This document shows, piece by piece, positions 45,912 through 58,159 of a stretch of DNA of 64,000 bases. The stretch spans positions 637,618 through 701,617 of the forward strand of contig MNCI01015984.1 in NCBI GenBank assembly GCA_015680685.1, read 5' to 3'. The translations under genes and the position numbers were made by a program. Below the pieces are notes generated by a model. The model did not search any database, was not told the origin of the DNA, and saw nothing but the letters and a program-made list of their open reading frames with translations. The stretch is from Gnetum montanum (taxonomy: Eukaryota; Streptophyta; Gnetopsida; Gnetales; Gnetaceae). How positions within the stretch are numbered: the stretch's first letter is position 1; each line of letters begins with the position of its first letter.

Positions 45912-48680
45912 ATGCAAGAAGGAGGACCATCTCAACCAAGGGAGAAATGACCAAGAATGAGAAGGGACCAAGAAATGGCCTAGGAAGAACTGATTGCAAC
46001 CCATGCCATAGGACCTCTTAGGGAAGAGGCTAAAGTGGAGTCTATTCATTAGATTCTAGAACAAGTGACAACAATAGAACATTTCCATCAGAATGACGCA
46101 CCAACTCAACAAGTGAACCTTGAGGTGACTTTGATGGAAGCATACATAAACCAAATAAGATCAAGAAAGGTCCAGAAGATAGTGCTCCAAGAGTTTAACT
46201 TTGGCTCTTTCTTGGAGCAAGCACTTGAAGAATTATAAGACCAATTGAAGTCCTCTCACATGTGGCCAATTATCACTTCTAGTGGGGAGTGGTATATGGA
46301 AGAAACATTCCTATTTTGCAACAATAGGTAGGTTGATTCAACGATCAAGATCAAGGACATTTTAGTGTCCTACTTGGTGTAAGCCATTATAGAGACACTT
46401 GGGTTGCCTGAAACTAGGGCAAATCTTATTAAGATTTCAATGCAGGTAGACCCTATCATCAAAAAGGAATGGGTTTAGCAGTGCTATGGTATCGATTGCA
46501 AGGAATACGGTGTGCTCACACCAGTAAAAAGAATCCACTACAAGATTGTGGCCTTTTACCTAAATCCCATGGTGAGGCCTAGTAAGATCACTGCCTTTTC
46601 TTCTCATACATGTGCCTCTCTAAGTGGAAGATTTCCGATCAACCTTCCATAGTTGATCTATCTAGAGATAGAGAAGTAGTTCAAGGAGAATGAACGTGGA
46701 ACGAAGGCACTTCCCTTCCCATGCCTTATTAGAAAACTATATTGAAGGGAAGGAATAGTCTGCTATACTAATGATGTTGTCTGATGTGCCCTAATTACTA
46801 ATTGGGTGGAGATGATGAAGGACAAAACTCCTACAACAACAAGCCAAGAAGAGTAGCAGTAACCACCACCTCCACCTACCACTCAAAAATAGTGCCAGAC
46901 ATTATTGCAATATCCCAATAGTTGCGTGAGTTTTGAGAATGGATCTTGAGCAAGTAAGAGCAATAGGCAGGCATGAGTGGTAAAGACCCATCTATGTATT
47001 GACCCATGATAAGTCACTTGAATGAGCTGGCCTAAATAGTCAACTTAATGGGGGGAGGTGGATCCATTTTCTTTTCCCAATGAATGTAGTTGTTCGTGAG
47101 GTTGAATCCTAACACCAAAGAGGTAATGGTATCTCTCTCATAATAGCAGCAACTCCTAGAGATTTCTGAGAATGCCATGACCTTTGTGATGCACTTGGAG
47201 AAGGGCAAGGGGGCAATAGTACTGGTGATGTAGCACCAAGGGCAAGAGAAAGTAGCAGAGGTGGTTGTTGATAGAATCGCCAAAACACTTAATGGACTTG
47301 TGGTGTTTGTACCAGATGTCACTACACTTAAAGATGTGCAGACATATGTAGGGACCATAAGCAGTAGATTAAGTGCAACATAGCATGAACAACTACTAGA
47401 CCGACTAATAGGAACCAAGCAACCACTTCCAGATGTCTTTGACCTTTCAAATAATATAACTGTAACCCAATCAAAGCTGCTAGAGGCAAGGGGTAAGAAT
47501 ATTATATTGGAATGGTAACTCGAAATAGCCAAGGAGGTGAATGAATGCTTGGCTGTGGAGGTTGCTAAATTAAGAGCTCAAATTGTCAAAACTACATTTC
47601 TCAACCTAGAGTTGACAAGAGATGAATATCTTAAATAGCTTCACATAAGGTTAAAAGGAGTGGAGGGTGCGATGGGGATGGTAGTATTCTACTGATTATT
47701 GGGAGAGGCTACCCAACATAAGATTCAAAAGGCCTTGGATTTGACCTAGGAGAATGTGCAACTAACCACAGAAAATCATCAACAATAGTTGACTAATTTT
47801 ATCTATCAATAGTAGAAGCCACTAGCCAAAGCAAATATAGAGTTAAGAAGATTGGCAATTGAGAATGAAAACCTCTCCATGGAGGAGGTTTGTGCCCTTT
47901 GCCAAAAGACTACAATAGAGGTAGCTGTCTAGAAATTAGAGGCTCTCAAATTTGAGAGTGTCAAGGATCACTACAAAGACTAGGTTAACATATAGAAGAA
48001 AATAAATGAGAAATACATTCAAGTGACAAAGGTAAAGATGAATGAGACCCTATAGTAACTCCAACAGGGACACAAATTATGGTAGCCCATCATTAATGGG
48101 GTTGATCAGTATAATAAAGCAGAAATTTTCCTAAAGGAGTTGTAGATAGAGGAGAAGACTAAATATATAGAGCTTGCTAATCTCCAGTACACAAACATGG
48201 CTATGTTGACTACCAAATAGCCATGGTCAGAAGTGGAAAAGTAGGTGGCTAGCTTGTACTTATTGTACAAGGCCAAGTTCAAGCACCACAAGGACACCAA
48301 GCAAAAGCTTGTAGAGGAAAATGCTAAACTCAAGGTTCTCAAGGATAAATATATCGATTAGAGATCCACTATTGAGATCCTAGCCAAAAGAATGAATGAC
48401 TACAAGAAGCTACAAAACACAGTTAGGGTGTTCGATGTTGAACACAACCAATTCATTGCATGGTTCATCAACATCAAGGAGTTATTTCTAGTAATGCCCT
48501 ATCCATTGGATCTCCCCATTCTAGCCCACATTGGTAATGCCATGTGGATTGTGAATGATCCTTGGAGTAAGAAGGAGAAGATGAAGGCATTATTGGATGC
48601 CTTTCACCTTCCATCGAAGGTAGGAGGTAGTAGCCACAACAAGATAGCCATAGCCTCTTCAACCACTATGCACGTCTAAA
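45912..48680 (+). pseudogene. 3' accessory gene of element A: plant-transposon-protein-like domain plus coiled coil
   Basis: The start ATG (MQEGGPSQPRE) is matched by C's copy (GGQEGPLQG). Near 46100-46760 the frame reads QKIVLQEFNFGSFLEQ, WYMEETFLFC, KEYGVLTPVKRIHYKIVAFY and LPFPCLIRKLY. These resemble the putative plant transposon protein domain (Transposase_32 type) often found in the 3' accessory ORF of Athila elements. From 47080 to 48680 another frame gives a long Glu/Lys/Leu coiled coil (LRAQIVKTTFLNLELTRDEY; KLVEENAKLKVLKDKY), ending in a hydrophobic domain (FLVMPYPLDLPILAHIG). Many stops break it. Function unknown; in Athila this position is sometimes called env-like, but I see no membrane or signal segment to support that. 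Confidence 0.6.
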
Positions 48681-48979
48681 GCTGGTGAAGGTCCTTTAGA
48701 ACCTTAGGAGCCTCCATTGCCTAGGACAATTTGATCTTCTCAATCACTTTCATGCCATTAGAGGATGTGTTGTCCAATTTGAGTAGTCAGGTCATTCAAT
48801 TTTGTGTCATGAACATCACAACTTTTTGTAATGATGCCGATCTATACACTTGGGCACTTAGTTTTGTTGTTAATTTTGTTATGTTAGTTTGTTATGTCAA
48901 GAGTTAGTTAATAATCCCATACCTTTCCAATTTTGTAAAGGAACTTGAGGATGAGTTTTTATTTAGTTGTGAGGGTATG
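48681..48979. other. Spacer after A's accessory gene
   Basis: An AT-rich 3' flank without a supported feature. The LTR copy begins near its right end. Confidence 0.35.
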
Positions 48980-49863
48980 ATGAAGTGTTAAAGTGTTGTG
49001 TCATGGGTCCCTATTGACGTGGTGTTGCCCTATTGATAGGGCTGCATCAACGTAGTGTTTGTTGCATTTATGAGGCCTTGTTAATGTAGCTCCACAATAA
49101 AGTCTGTAAATACATGCTCACCAACCGTGTTTATGGGGGGATAGTCATAGTTGTAGCAAAGCTCTTGTAGTTTTATCATTTGAGAGTTAGAATATTTTTC
49201 TGAGTGCCCACAATAAGAGTCAAAAAGTGTACGGATCTTTATTTGAGCATTGATATACCTAAGCACACCAGTGTGAATGATAAGAAAGATGAGCCTTTTG
49301 ATCAAACATTGTAGCACTTAGAATATATTAATGATTTATTTGATTTATTTCTACATTTACTATTTTCATTAATTATGTGATTAATTAAGATAACTAAGAC
49401 TTTAATTAATTAACTAATTAAGCTAAATAAATTAAATGCATAAGTATGACTGCTTTGAGCATAACATACAACGCTTGGTAATCCCAGCAGTGCTTAACAC
49501 TTAGTAACCCAACAATGTTGTATACGTTCAGGATATGTACGGGAAGTGGGTCCCGATGCTTATGTTAGGATAGTTAGTTATTAATTAGTAATTATATTAG
49601 TTAAATTGGTTAATAAATTGAGTTTCAACTTGTTATCAATCATAGGTGAATAAAATATAAAATAATAAAAATCATGTGCCCCAATTACACTTAACCATAC
49701 AACTAAGCTTCACAAGTGTAGTTGGGAAGGCAATGACCATCACGATTAGATTTCACCTCTTAGAACCAATGTACTTAGGAACTTAAGGTTTGCAGAATTC
49801 AACCAGATTACACATGAATGCTTGTAATTTGTATGGTTGGGTGTAGGGTATACTTGCCAGTCA
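48980..49863 (+). repeat. 3' LTR of element A
   Basis: From about 49200 it aligns with C's LTR: the AT-rich ATTGTAGCACTTAG block, CTTGGTAATCCCAGCAGTG, AACCATACAACTAAGC, and the end GGTTGGGTGTAGGGTATAC. The start is less sure. It is followed directly by another, 5'-truncated LTR copy. Confidence 0.55.
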
Positions 49864-50536
49864 TCAAGAGTGAATGCCTACAATGTGGTGTTAAGCAATT
49901 AACCAAAATCTTTATTCAAGTTAATTGTACTTGGACATAGGTTATGTGTGACAATAAAGATCGAAGTTGTTTCTCATCATTGTAGCATTTCTTAGTTTCC
50001 TTTATGCTTAGAATAATTTTCTTCTTTACTTTAGTTTAATACTTTACTTTTCCAACCATTTTACTTTACATGTTTATTAGTAAAATAGAATGGGTACAAC
50101 TAGTTTTGAGCATTAAGTGTAGTTATCTAGTAAACCAGTAGTGGTATTGCTTAATTTGCTTAGTAGCAATTGCACTTGGGAATCCTAGTGATAACTACAT
50201 GAGTCCAAGATATCGGTAAACTAGGAATGGATACCTATCGCTATTAGGATAGAATAAATTTTCATTCCCATTATTAGTTAGACTTAGGATTTAATATCAT
50301 TTTCATTATGAATACCACTAGGAGCATTAGGAGCCCTATAACATCATCTATCATATGCCTCACTAAGAGTTAAATCATACAATTAAACTTCACTAACTCG
50401 AAGTGGGAAGACAATGATCATGAACTTAATATCAACTAATAGCATAATTACATTATCCATTCACAGATTATAATCTAGTCATGCATACACACTTGTGACT
50501 TTTATGGTAGAGTGTTGGGATTACCTTCACCACTCA
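49864..50536 (+). repeat. 5' LTR of element B, lacking its U3 part
   Basis: It begins inside the R/U5 part (TGCCTACAATGTGGTGTTAAG) and runs to the LTR end ACTCA before a primer site. Alignment with C's LTR covers its last 650 bp. Abutting A's LTR, it looks like a product of recombination or deletion between neighbouring LTRs. Confidence 0.6.
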
Positions 50537-50540
50537 TCAT

Positions 50541-50557
50541 TGGCATCTTTTCTAGGG
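50541..50557 (+). other. Primer binding site of B, decayed tRNA-Asp type
   Basis: TGGCATCTTTTCTAGGG lies four bases after the LTR and corresponds to TGGCATTGTTGCCAGGG in C. Confidence 0.5.
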
Positions 50558-50660
50558 ATGTGTCAATGTGTGTTGAGTAGTTGATCTTATAAAGTTTATT
50601 TTATCAATCCACAAAGTCTATCCTTTACATTCTTAATCAATTCTAATACAAACACACAAT

Positions 50661-52880
50661 ATGGCTTCAACCATTAGAGAAAAATTATCACTTGCCAAAG
50701 AAGTTTAAAAAATCACAATAGAACACATGATGAAGAAGATTGGAGTGCACTGATGCAGATAAGAATTACATAGGCTCATACTAATCCATACCATCATAAT
50801 TTCACATTCATCCTTACCTAGGATGAATAGCTCAAATGGAAAGACTTGTAGGGAAACATAATTTTGCCATTAGAATGTTCCATTCCATTTATGTTTCAAG
50901 TAGCCCTTATGAAGACCAACCTAAGTCATGAACAAAAGAGTTATCAAGTCACAAAGAACATGACAAGGCCATACGAGCCAACAAACACTTAGGCAAGAAG
51001 GGATGCCATCATAGAAGTCCATCATGAATGTGATGAAGGAAAGAAGGTACCTTAGATAGTTGTTCTAGAAGAAATAAAAAATGCTTTACTCCAAGCTAAA
51101 AAGTTTTATTAAACTCACTGATCTTACTCCCATACATCAATAATACATATTGAAGATCTTGTTGACACTAAGCTAAAGTCAACTCTGGCAAAAGACCTTA
51201 GAAGGAGTATAAGAGACTTTAGACCCAGATAGAGCTTAAGGCCTAGAGCTTCTATAGAATCAAAGGAGGATGAATCACAAAGTCACAACAGGAGAACCAA
51301 CCAAGATCGTTCTCCAGCTACTTCATTTTGCTCTTCATGTTCATCTATAGAGTCTAACAAGAAGGAATGCAGATCAAGAAATTATGGTAAAGAGAGACAA
51401 AGAGATTATGAGAGAAAGGAGCATAGAAAAAGGTGTCCTAATGATGAGCAGAATGATTGTGAGCAATGAAGGGATAGAAATAGGCATGAACATAGAGAGT
51501 GTTATGAGCATCAGAGAGGTTACTACTAAGATAGAGCTCATGAACCCAATAATTATGAAGAACCCTTACTAGCTACTCAAAGTATGATTAATATCAAAGA
51601 CATTGTATATATTCCCACCACGCATATAAGGGATAGCCACATCAAGCAACTTGATATGAATAATATTCCAAAATTTGAAGGTGAATATAATATAGATCCA
51701 CAACATCACCTTCAATCATTGCATGATGCCTGTTCCCTCAAAAATATTTAAAGTGATTGGTAGAAGCTCAAGTTATTTCCTAGGACACTCATCAACGAGG
51801 TAGAGAATTGTTATAGATCATTGGAACTAGACTCAGTTAGAAGATGGAGTACCATGCTCAAACTTTTTAGTAACAAATATCAAACCCACTCAAGCATGTC
51901 TAACCTTAGAAAGCAAATCTAGGGATGGAAGCAAGGGACATATGAATCCCTTGATGTAGTAATGGATAGATAGTACTCTCTTATGCATAGATGCTTAGGC
52001 CATGGATTCTCATAAAGGAAAAAACTTAGGCATATTGTTGATAGGTTAAGAAATAAAACTAGGGAAACCCTTAGGGCCTATACTCAAGGAAGACTATTTG
52101 ATATGTTTGTCCATTGGATTCAATGGTTAATAGACCAAGTGATGAAAGAGGAAGGCTAGTTGAAAAAGAGAGAATTAGCTAATGAGTATAACAAAGATCC
52201 ATTAATTAGAAAAAAAGATGTATGAATGTGTGAAAAGCAAAAAGAAAAAACCTTGAAATATGTGATTTAGAAGAAAAATCTATCCATCCAAAAATCTATT
52301 AATGATATAGCAACAAAGGTAGAGAATATGTGGGACTTAGTGGATGAAAATTTTGCTACAATCCTCAAGATAGTAGAAGAAAGGACTAAACAAGAGTTTA
52401 ATAAATTCAAAGATAAGAAGAAGAGAAGAGATTATGGATGAGAAGGATATAAGTAGAAAGGAAAAGTTGCTATAGTCAAAAAGTGTACTAACTCTAGTTT
52501 AGATGATGAGGAATGATGCAAGGTGTACCAACATAAAATTCCTAAGGGATGTTTCCCTATTATGGTCCACTTGCAAGAGTCTGAGGCATACACACCCAAT
52601 TCAAAATTTGTTAAAAAGTAGATGCCAAGACGGTATCCTCAAGGTAATCTCAAGCAACCTTTTCAGCCAACCTATTACCCTGAACCATAGGAGCAATACC
52701 AATAGTAGTGGCAACAACCACAAGCATGGGCAATGCCATAGCTAAGGTAACAATATCCATATAGGCAACTAGATTCTTATGGATATTATGTACAACATCC
52801 AATATCTCTAGGGAATGCTTTAGTTCACACTTATTCTTAGTATTATCCACTTGAGTAATAAAAAAGTGCCACTACAAGGA
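50661..52880 (+). pseudogene. Gag of element B, Athila-like, degenerate
   Basis: The start ATG (MASTIREKLSLAKE) is at the expected distance from the primer site. The core near 51600-52170 reads NNIPKFEGEYNIDPQHHLQS, LKLFPRTLINEVENCYRSLE, STMLKLFSNKYQTHS and DRLRNKTRETLRAYTQGRLF, matching C and D block by block. An Arg/Glu-rich region precedes it near 51230-51540. A Pro/Gln/Tyr-rich tail near 52640-52880 follows. Stops near 51750 and 51765 and frame changes break it. Confidence 0.8.
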
Positions 52881-53860
52881 TGGATTCTAATCTCTATGCA
52901 CATTAACCAGCAACTAGTCCACTAAATCAACCTTCTAATTCTTTATTGATAATACTACCACTAGTTATGTAAGGAGAGCTACCATCACAACCATAGAAGA
53001 AGAATGCAACAAGGGTAGTAAACATGTAGGAGGAGGTAATCATGGATGAACCTCAACCTAGGAAACATCTATTCTTCTAAATAAGTCTAGAAAGGATTCA
53101 AAGGATGGGGGATCCATCTACTTTAACCCCATCCACACACACTCCTCAAAGGAACACTAGGCTTTCATCTTCTACTAATTCAAACTTAACTACTATCATG
53201 CTTACCCAAACCGTCACACATTCAATAAAGGCAAGAGAACTTCACCAAAAAAGAATAGATCCAAGAAATCCCTTAATATATCTCCAAATAATAGATCACA
53301 AACCATGCAAGGCTCTTCTTGATTCTGGACTAAGAGTGAACTCAATTTTACAAGACATGTATAAGGCTTGGAATTTTCCACCACTAAAGAAAAGTAATAT
53401 CTTATTAGAGATGGTAGATCAGTTAATCATGGTCCCACTTGGACATGTAGATGATTTCATCAATACCATCAGTAATTTGTCATATCCTACTACTTTCTTA
53501 GTCATTCATGTGGAGAAAAAATAAGGAAGAGTTCTCTATCATCATGGGAAGAGCTTGGCTTAGCACTATGGATGCTAAGCTTGGAATCAGAGATTTGTCC
53601 TTGGAGATTTCCAAGGATGACAAAGTTGGATGCTAAGCTTGGAATCAAATATTTGTCCTTGTAGAGTTCCATGTATTGCATACAATGATAATGGGTGCAA
53701 TTATGTGCAGAGAATATGGGCTATTAAACAAGAAAGCAACACAACATGCAATAGATGTGTTGAAGAAATGCATGCGTAGAAATGTCTATATGCAGTAACC
53801 GCTAAAGAAGAAGGCACCCAATGGCTAGTTACTAATGAAGAAATAGGATCTAAAATATAC
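52881..53860 (+). pseudogene. Protease region of element B
   Basis: The frame 53105-53521 carries LHQKRIDPRNPLIYLQIID and CKALLDSGLRVNSIL. The DSG catalytic triad is kept, unlike in A. It continues with VPLGHVDDFINTISNL and TTFLVIHVEKK. A tandem duplication of about 60 bp follows near 53567-53665. Then CIAYNDNGCNYVQR and CLYAVTAKEEGTQWLV match A and C. Confidence 0.75.
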
Positions 53861-54920
53861 ATGGAACCAACAAGTGAGATCATAAATGCCTACATTAAGG
53901 AAATAAATAAGTTATACCAATTAAGAAGAAAACAATCCTATACACATTCATGCCAAGAAGAAGATATTGAATGGGGACAACTTGATATCCTAGATAAGTT
54001 TGAACCAAAACTATTGGAGTTAAAAATCTTATTGGAAATGTTACAATATGCTTTTCTAAATAATAAGAAACCAGTAATCATCAACGCCAATCTAGATAAA
54101 GAGTAGAAGAAAAGATTATTAGAAGTAGTCAATAGATGGCCAACAACTTTTGCATGGTCTTATGATGAGATAACAAGCATCGATCCTTGAATTTTTCAAA
54201 ACGAGATATACATAGATCCAGTTATTAAGTCATACCATCAACCACAGAGAGGCTAAATCCTAAGCTTAAAGAAGTGGTGAAATAGGAGTTGGAAAAATTA
54301 TAGAAAGCAAGATTCATCTACCCCATTGCGAATAGTGAATGGGTTAGCCCTTTCTTCATTGTTCCAAAGAAAGGTGGAAATTGGAGAGTATGTATTGATT
54401 TTCGGTTGTTGAACTCTACAACATTTAAAGACCATTTTACTATTTCGTTTGTTGACCAAGTCTTAAATACCATAGCAAGACATTAGTACTATAGCTTTCT
54501 TGACAGATATAGTAGATATAACCAAATCCGCATTGCACTAGAAGACCAAGAAAAGACTACATTCATTAGTCCATGAGGAATGTTTGCCTACAAGTAAATG
54601 CCTTTTGATCTATGCAATGCACCTGCTACCTTTTAAAGATTAGTACTAGGCATCTTCCAAAAATAAATAAGCAAAGGTATAGAGGTATTTATGGATGATT
54701 TCTCAACTTATGGGCTAAACTTTAAACAAGCATTAGATCATTTAGAGCAAGTATTAAAGAGATGCATGGAAATTAATTTAAACCTCATGGAATCATTTTA
54801 GGACATAAAGTATCATAGAGAGGAATGAAGTTGATCCAAAAAAGATAAGAGTTATTCAAAAAATCATCTAGAGGCCACAAACAGTTAAGGAAGTTAGATT
54901 GTTTCTAGGTCATACAAGGT
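53861..54920 (+). pseudogene. Reverse transcriptase of element B, degenerate
   Basis: The linker near 53861-54106 (LYQLRRKQSYTHSC) leads to RT: RFIYPIANSEWVSPFFIVPK near 54310, VCIDFRLLNSTTFK near 54390, FLDRYSRYNQIRIALEDQEK near 54495, MPFDLCNAPAT near 54600 and the active site EVFMDDFSTYG near 54690. FMDD is intact. Stops and a short deletion in the LNLMESF region near 54780 break the frame. Confidence 0.83.
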
Positions 54921-55600
54921 ATTATAGAAGATTCATCAAAAATTTCTCCACAATAGCAAAACTATTGGTGGAGCTAACCAAAAAGGATGCACCATTCCAG
55001 TGGATAGATTAATGTGAGAAGGCATTTGAGGCACTGAAATACAAATTAGTAGAAACCCCAATCCTTCAAGCTCTAAATTAGTCCAAGCCCTTTCATATAA
55101 TGATAAATGCTTCAAATTATGTATTGGGTGTACTACTAACATAGCTAGATGATCAAAAGAGGTCATATTACATACAATGTGCCAATAGAAGCATCCTTGG
55201 AGCACAACTTAATTACACCACTACTAAAAAGGAGCTTATGGTCGTGTTGTATGTACTAGAAAAATTCAAGCATTACATGCTTAGGTATCCTATATATGTC
55301 CACATGGATCATAATGTAATTAGATTTTTTATGAACAAACCAGTGGTAAGCCCTAAGGTGATTAGGTGGTTCATAATTTTACAAGAGTTTAATATCACCT
55401 TGATTGATAAGAAGGGAACAAAAAATGTTGTAGTGGATCACTTATCAAGGCTGAAATGGGAATCACTAGAACCAGAAGAGTCATTATCAAACCAATTCCC
55501 TAATGAAAACTTGTTCATGAAAATGACAATGGCTATCAACTCAACAATGAAGTCATGGACTACTAATTACATGACCTACTTGACCACGCAATAACTTTTT
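54921..55600 (+). pseudogene. RNase H of element B, degenerate
   Basis: It reads SKPFHIMINASNYVLGVLL near 55080, where the first Asp is Asn. LNYTTTKKELMVVLYVLEKF near 55210 carries the Glu. VHMDHNVIRFFMNKPVVSPK near 55297 matches the TDH motif region. GTKNVVVDHLSRLKWE near 55420 carries the last Asp. 55238-55594 is open. A single RNase H, as expected for the Athila lineage. Confidence 0.8.
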
Positions 55601-56760
55601 GTTGAGTGGAGTAGGAAACAAAGAGAACAATTTCTCCATAAAGTAAGAAGATATATGGAAATCTTTACAAGATTTGTGTTGATTGACTAGTACGATGGTG
55701 TGTTTTGAAAGACAATCAATAGAGAGTCTTACAAGATGCACACAAGGGACCATGTGGTGGTCACTATGCTAAGCATATGATAACACTTAAGCTGATGATG
55801 GCAGGATACTTCTAGCCTATCATATTCTGAGATGCACATAACGTCACCCAATCTTGTGAGAGATCATAGCATGATGGAGGAATAACAACCAAGAATGAAG
55901 GACCATAGCAATGGATTCAGCCATTAGAACTATTTGATATATGGGAAATTAATTTCATGGGATCCATTACACTAATATCAAATAAAAAGCTTATATCATA
56001 GTGACCATTGATTATTGTACAAAGTGGGTAGAAGCAGCTATAGTTAAGGATTGTATAGTAAGGATAGATGATAAATTTTTCCAACATGTGGTAAATAGAT
56101 TTAGAGTACCAAGAATGCTCATCTTAGACAATGGAACATACTTTATGGGTGCTACATTTAAGAAGCTCATGTAACAACTTGGGATGAACCATAAACTAAG
56201 TACACCATATCATCCCCAAGTGAATGGTTAGGTTGAAGTAACCAACCAAGAAATTACAAGAATATTAAGTAGAATGATTAGCTGATTTAGGAAAAATTGG
56301 AGCACTAAACTAAATTATGCTCAATGGACTTCTAGGATAACATGGAAACTTCCCATCGAATATTCACCCTATGAGTTAGTCTATGGCAAACTACCTACAT
56401 GATTAATCCAAGTAGAGCTAAGAACCTTATGCACTACTAGTACACTCGACCTTGATTTGAGCTTAGCCCAGAAAGAATGACTTAAGCAATGAAGTCCATA
56501 AAAGGTACTCTAAAAAAAGGCATGATGCACGTATGTGTCAAGTATCGATCAAGCTAGGCAATAAGGTCTTATACTATAATCTTAGTCATGTGCCCTAAAA
56601 GGCTAAGTTCAAAATCCTATGGGAAGGACCATACATTGTCCAAGCAACCTATCCATCTAATGCCATGCAAATTTACCATCTAGTTGGCATAAGCTTATCT
56701 TGGTAAATATTCAGCAGGTCAAACCTTATTATGAACATCATAATTCTACTATGGATTCTA
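55601..56760 (+). pseudogene. Integrase of element B, degenerate
   Basis: It reads VLQDAHKGPCGGHYAK near 55732, FDIWEINFMGSITL near 55932, VTIDYCTKWVEAA near 56002, LILDNGTYF near 56120, TPYHPQVNG near 56202 and EVTNQEITRI. The C-terminal part near 56560-56740 includes LWEGPYIVQ and the HKLILVNIQQVKPYYE end. Stops and frame changes are frequent. Confidence 0.75.
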
Positions 56761-58159
56761 TCCAATTCATCAAACCATCCTTAGTCCATTCAATCTTCTG
56801 GTTAATAGTTTCCAATGATAGTTGTGGGGGTGCCCTACATGATCTGTAGGCGCAAAACTGAGTCTTTGTCTTTTGTTATTACTTTTTGATATTCTTTGAT
56901 ATCTTTTCTTTATTTTATACTTTTCCATTTCTTAACCATTTGATATTCTTTAATATTTTTCAAATTCTTTATCTATTTTTTTTATTTTTCTATAATTTCT
57001 ATCATTTTTCTTGTACATATTTTTGTTAATTTTTCAATAAAGTGTAAGGAATAAGGCAAGATGTAGTCCCAATAAGGTGAAGATTGCCCTATATTATCAA
57101 ATCATGAAGGATTGATTTCATATACAGTGAAACCACATCATCCATCCACTCATTTCCAATAAATAAGAGGTTCTTACCATGGCCATAATGATATTCTTCT
57201 CATAATAAACCTAAAATAAATTTGTGATCATTATGCCTAAATAGAAAAGTAAAGAACCAAGTGGGAATGAAAAGGGTGTGACATCAAGGGAACTTGTGGA
57301 TTCTAAGACTACTTCTATGAGTCTTATCCTATGGTTAAGGTTGTATTATTTTCTTTAGTTCTAACAAAAAAAATGGAAGTAAGAGTATAATAAGTGCTAC
57401 CTTAGCATGTCACTAGAAAGACATGTTACCCATGCCTAAAGGTAGTTCTCTAGTAAGGTCAATACAATAAAAACAAAAATAAAGGCAAAAAATAAAATTT
57501 CTAGGGGTCCCATTGGAAAGACATGTTATGCATGCCTAAAAGTAGGTAGCTTCTTAGTAATCTTAAAAATAAAAAATGTGCTATTAATAAACTCCTTCCT
57601 TAAACAACATGCTAATGAATAATACTTCTTACAAGAGTGGTAGTCTTGTGGTTGTTAGTCTCGAGATGATATAATGTAATGTCATTGGACAGTGGTTTGG
57701 ACTTGGTTTGAATCTTGGATGGAAAGGCTAATGATTACATTAATCACATAGCACACAAAAGGATTTATTATGCCTATGGTAAGACACCTCATGTCCCAAT
57801 TTCTACAATTCCTTCCACTTCTACTCCACCTCACGAGTATATTTAATCATAATTCTATGGTTTTATATAATATAGAGATATTTTCCAACTTGGTGATATT
57901 AACATGTATTTTTTGCTAGATAGGTATGTTTTACATTCAACTTCTTGAGTGCCTACAGATTCTTATAGTGTGGTTATACAAGGGCACTAAGGGTAGAGCC
58001 TGCTTTGGGAATGACCCACTTGTATAACTATTATATCTCATACTTGACAATTACTTGACAATCAAATCCACATTATCTTGCACTTCCAGGACACTTTCAC
58101 ACCTATAGTTTATATCCCACCAAGTTTTCTAATCTGTCTATGTGTTAAGAATTCACAAT
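56761..58159 (+). other. Noncoding tail of element B
   Basis: GTTGTGGGGGTGCC follows pol, then a T-rich stretch. Two copies of a GAAAGACATGTTA block lie at 57412-57445 and 57510-57545. A CATCATGTCCCAATT-like region is matched in C (62540). A GAACTTTCATTGCC tandem repeat lies near 58170-58250. No accessory gene is present, unlike in A and C. Confidence 0.6.

Larger units (their letters stand above)
43733..49863 (+). mobile_element. Element A, 3' portion (tail, accessory gene, 3' LTR)
   Basis: The end of A's pol reading resumes after T1. A T-rich tail, an accessory gene and an LTR copy follow. Tail landmarks match those of B (56.8-58.1 kb) and C (61.7-63.1 kb). Order and orientation continue the pol at 2819-6410. 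Confidence 0.7.

Noticed and set aside
47032-47532. 166-codon minus-strand open frame
   Set aside because: It overlaps the coiled-coil frame of A's accessory gene on the plus strand, which has the family match.
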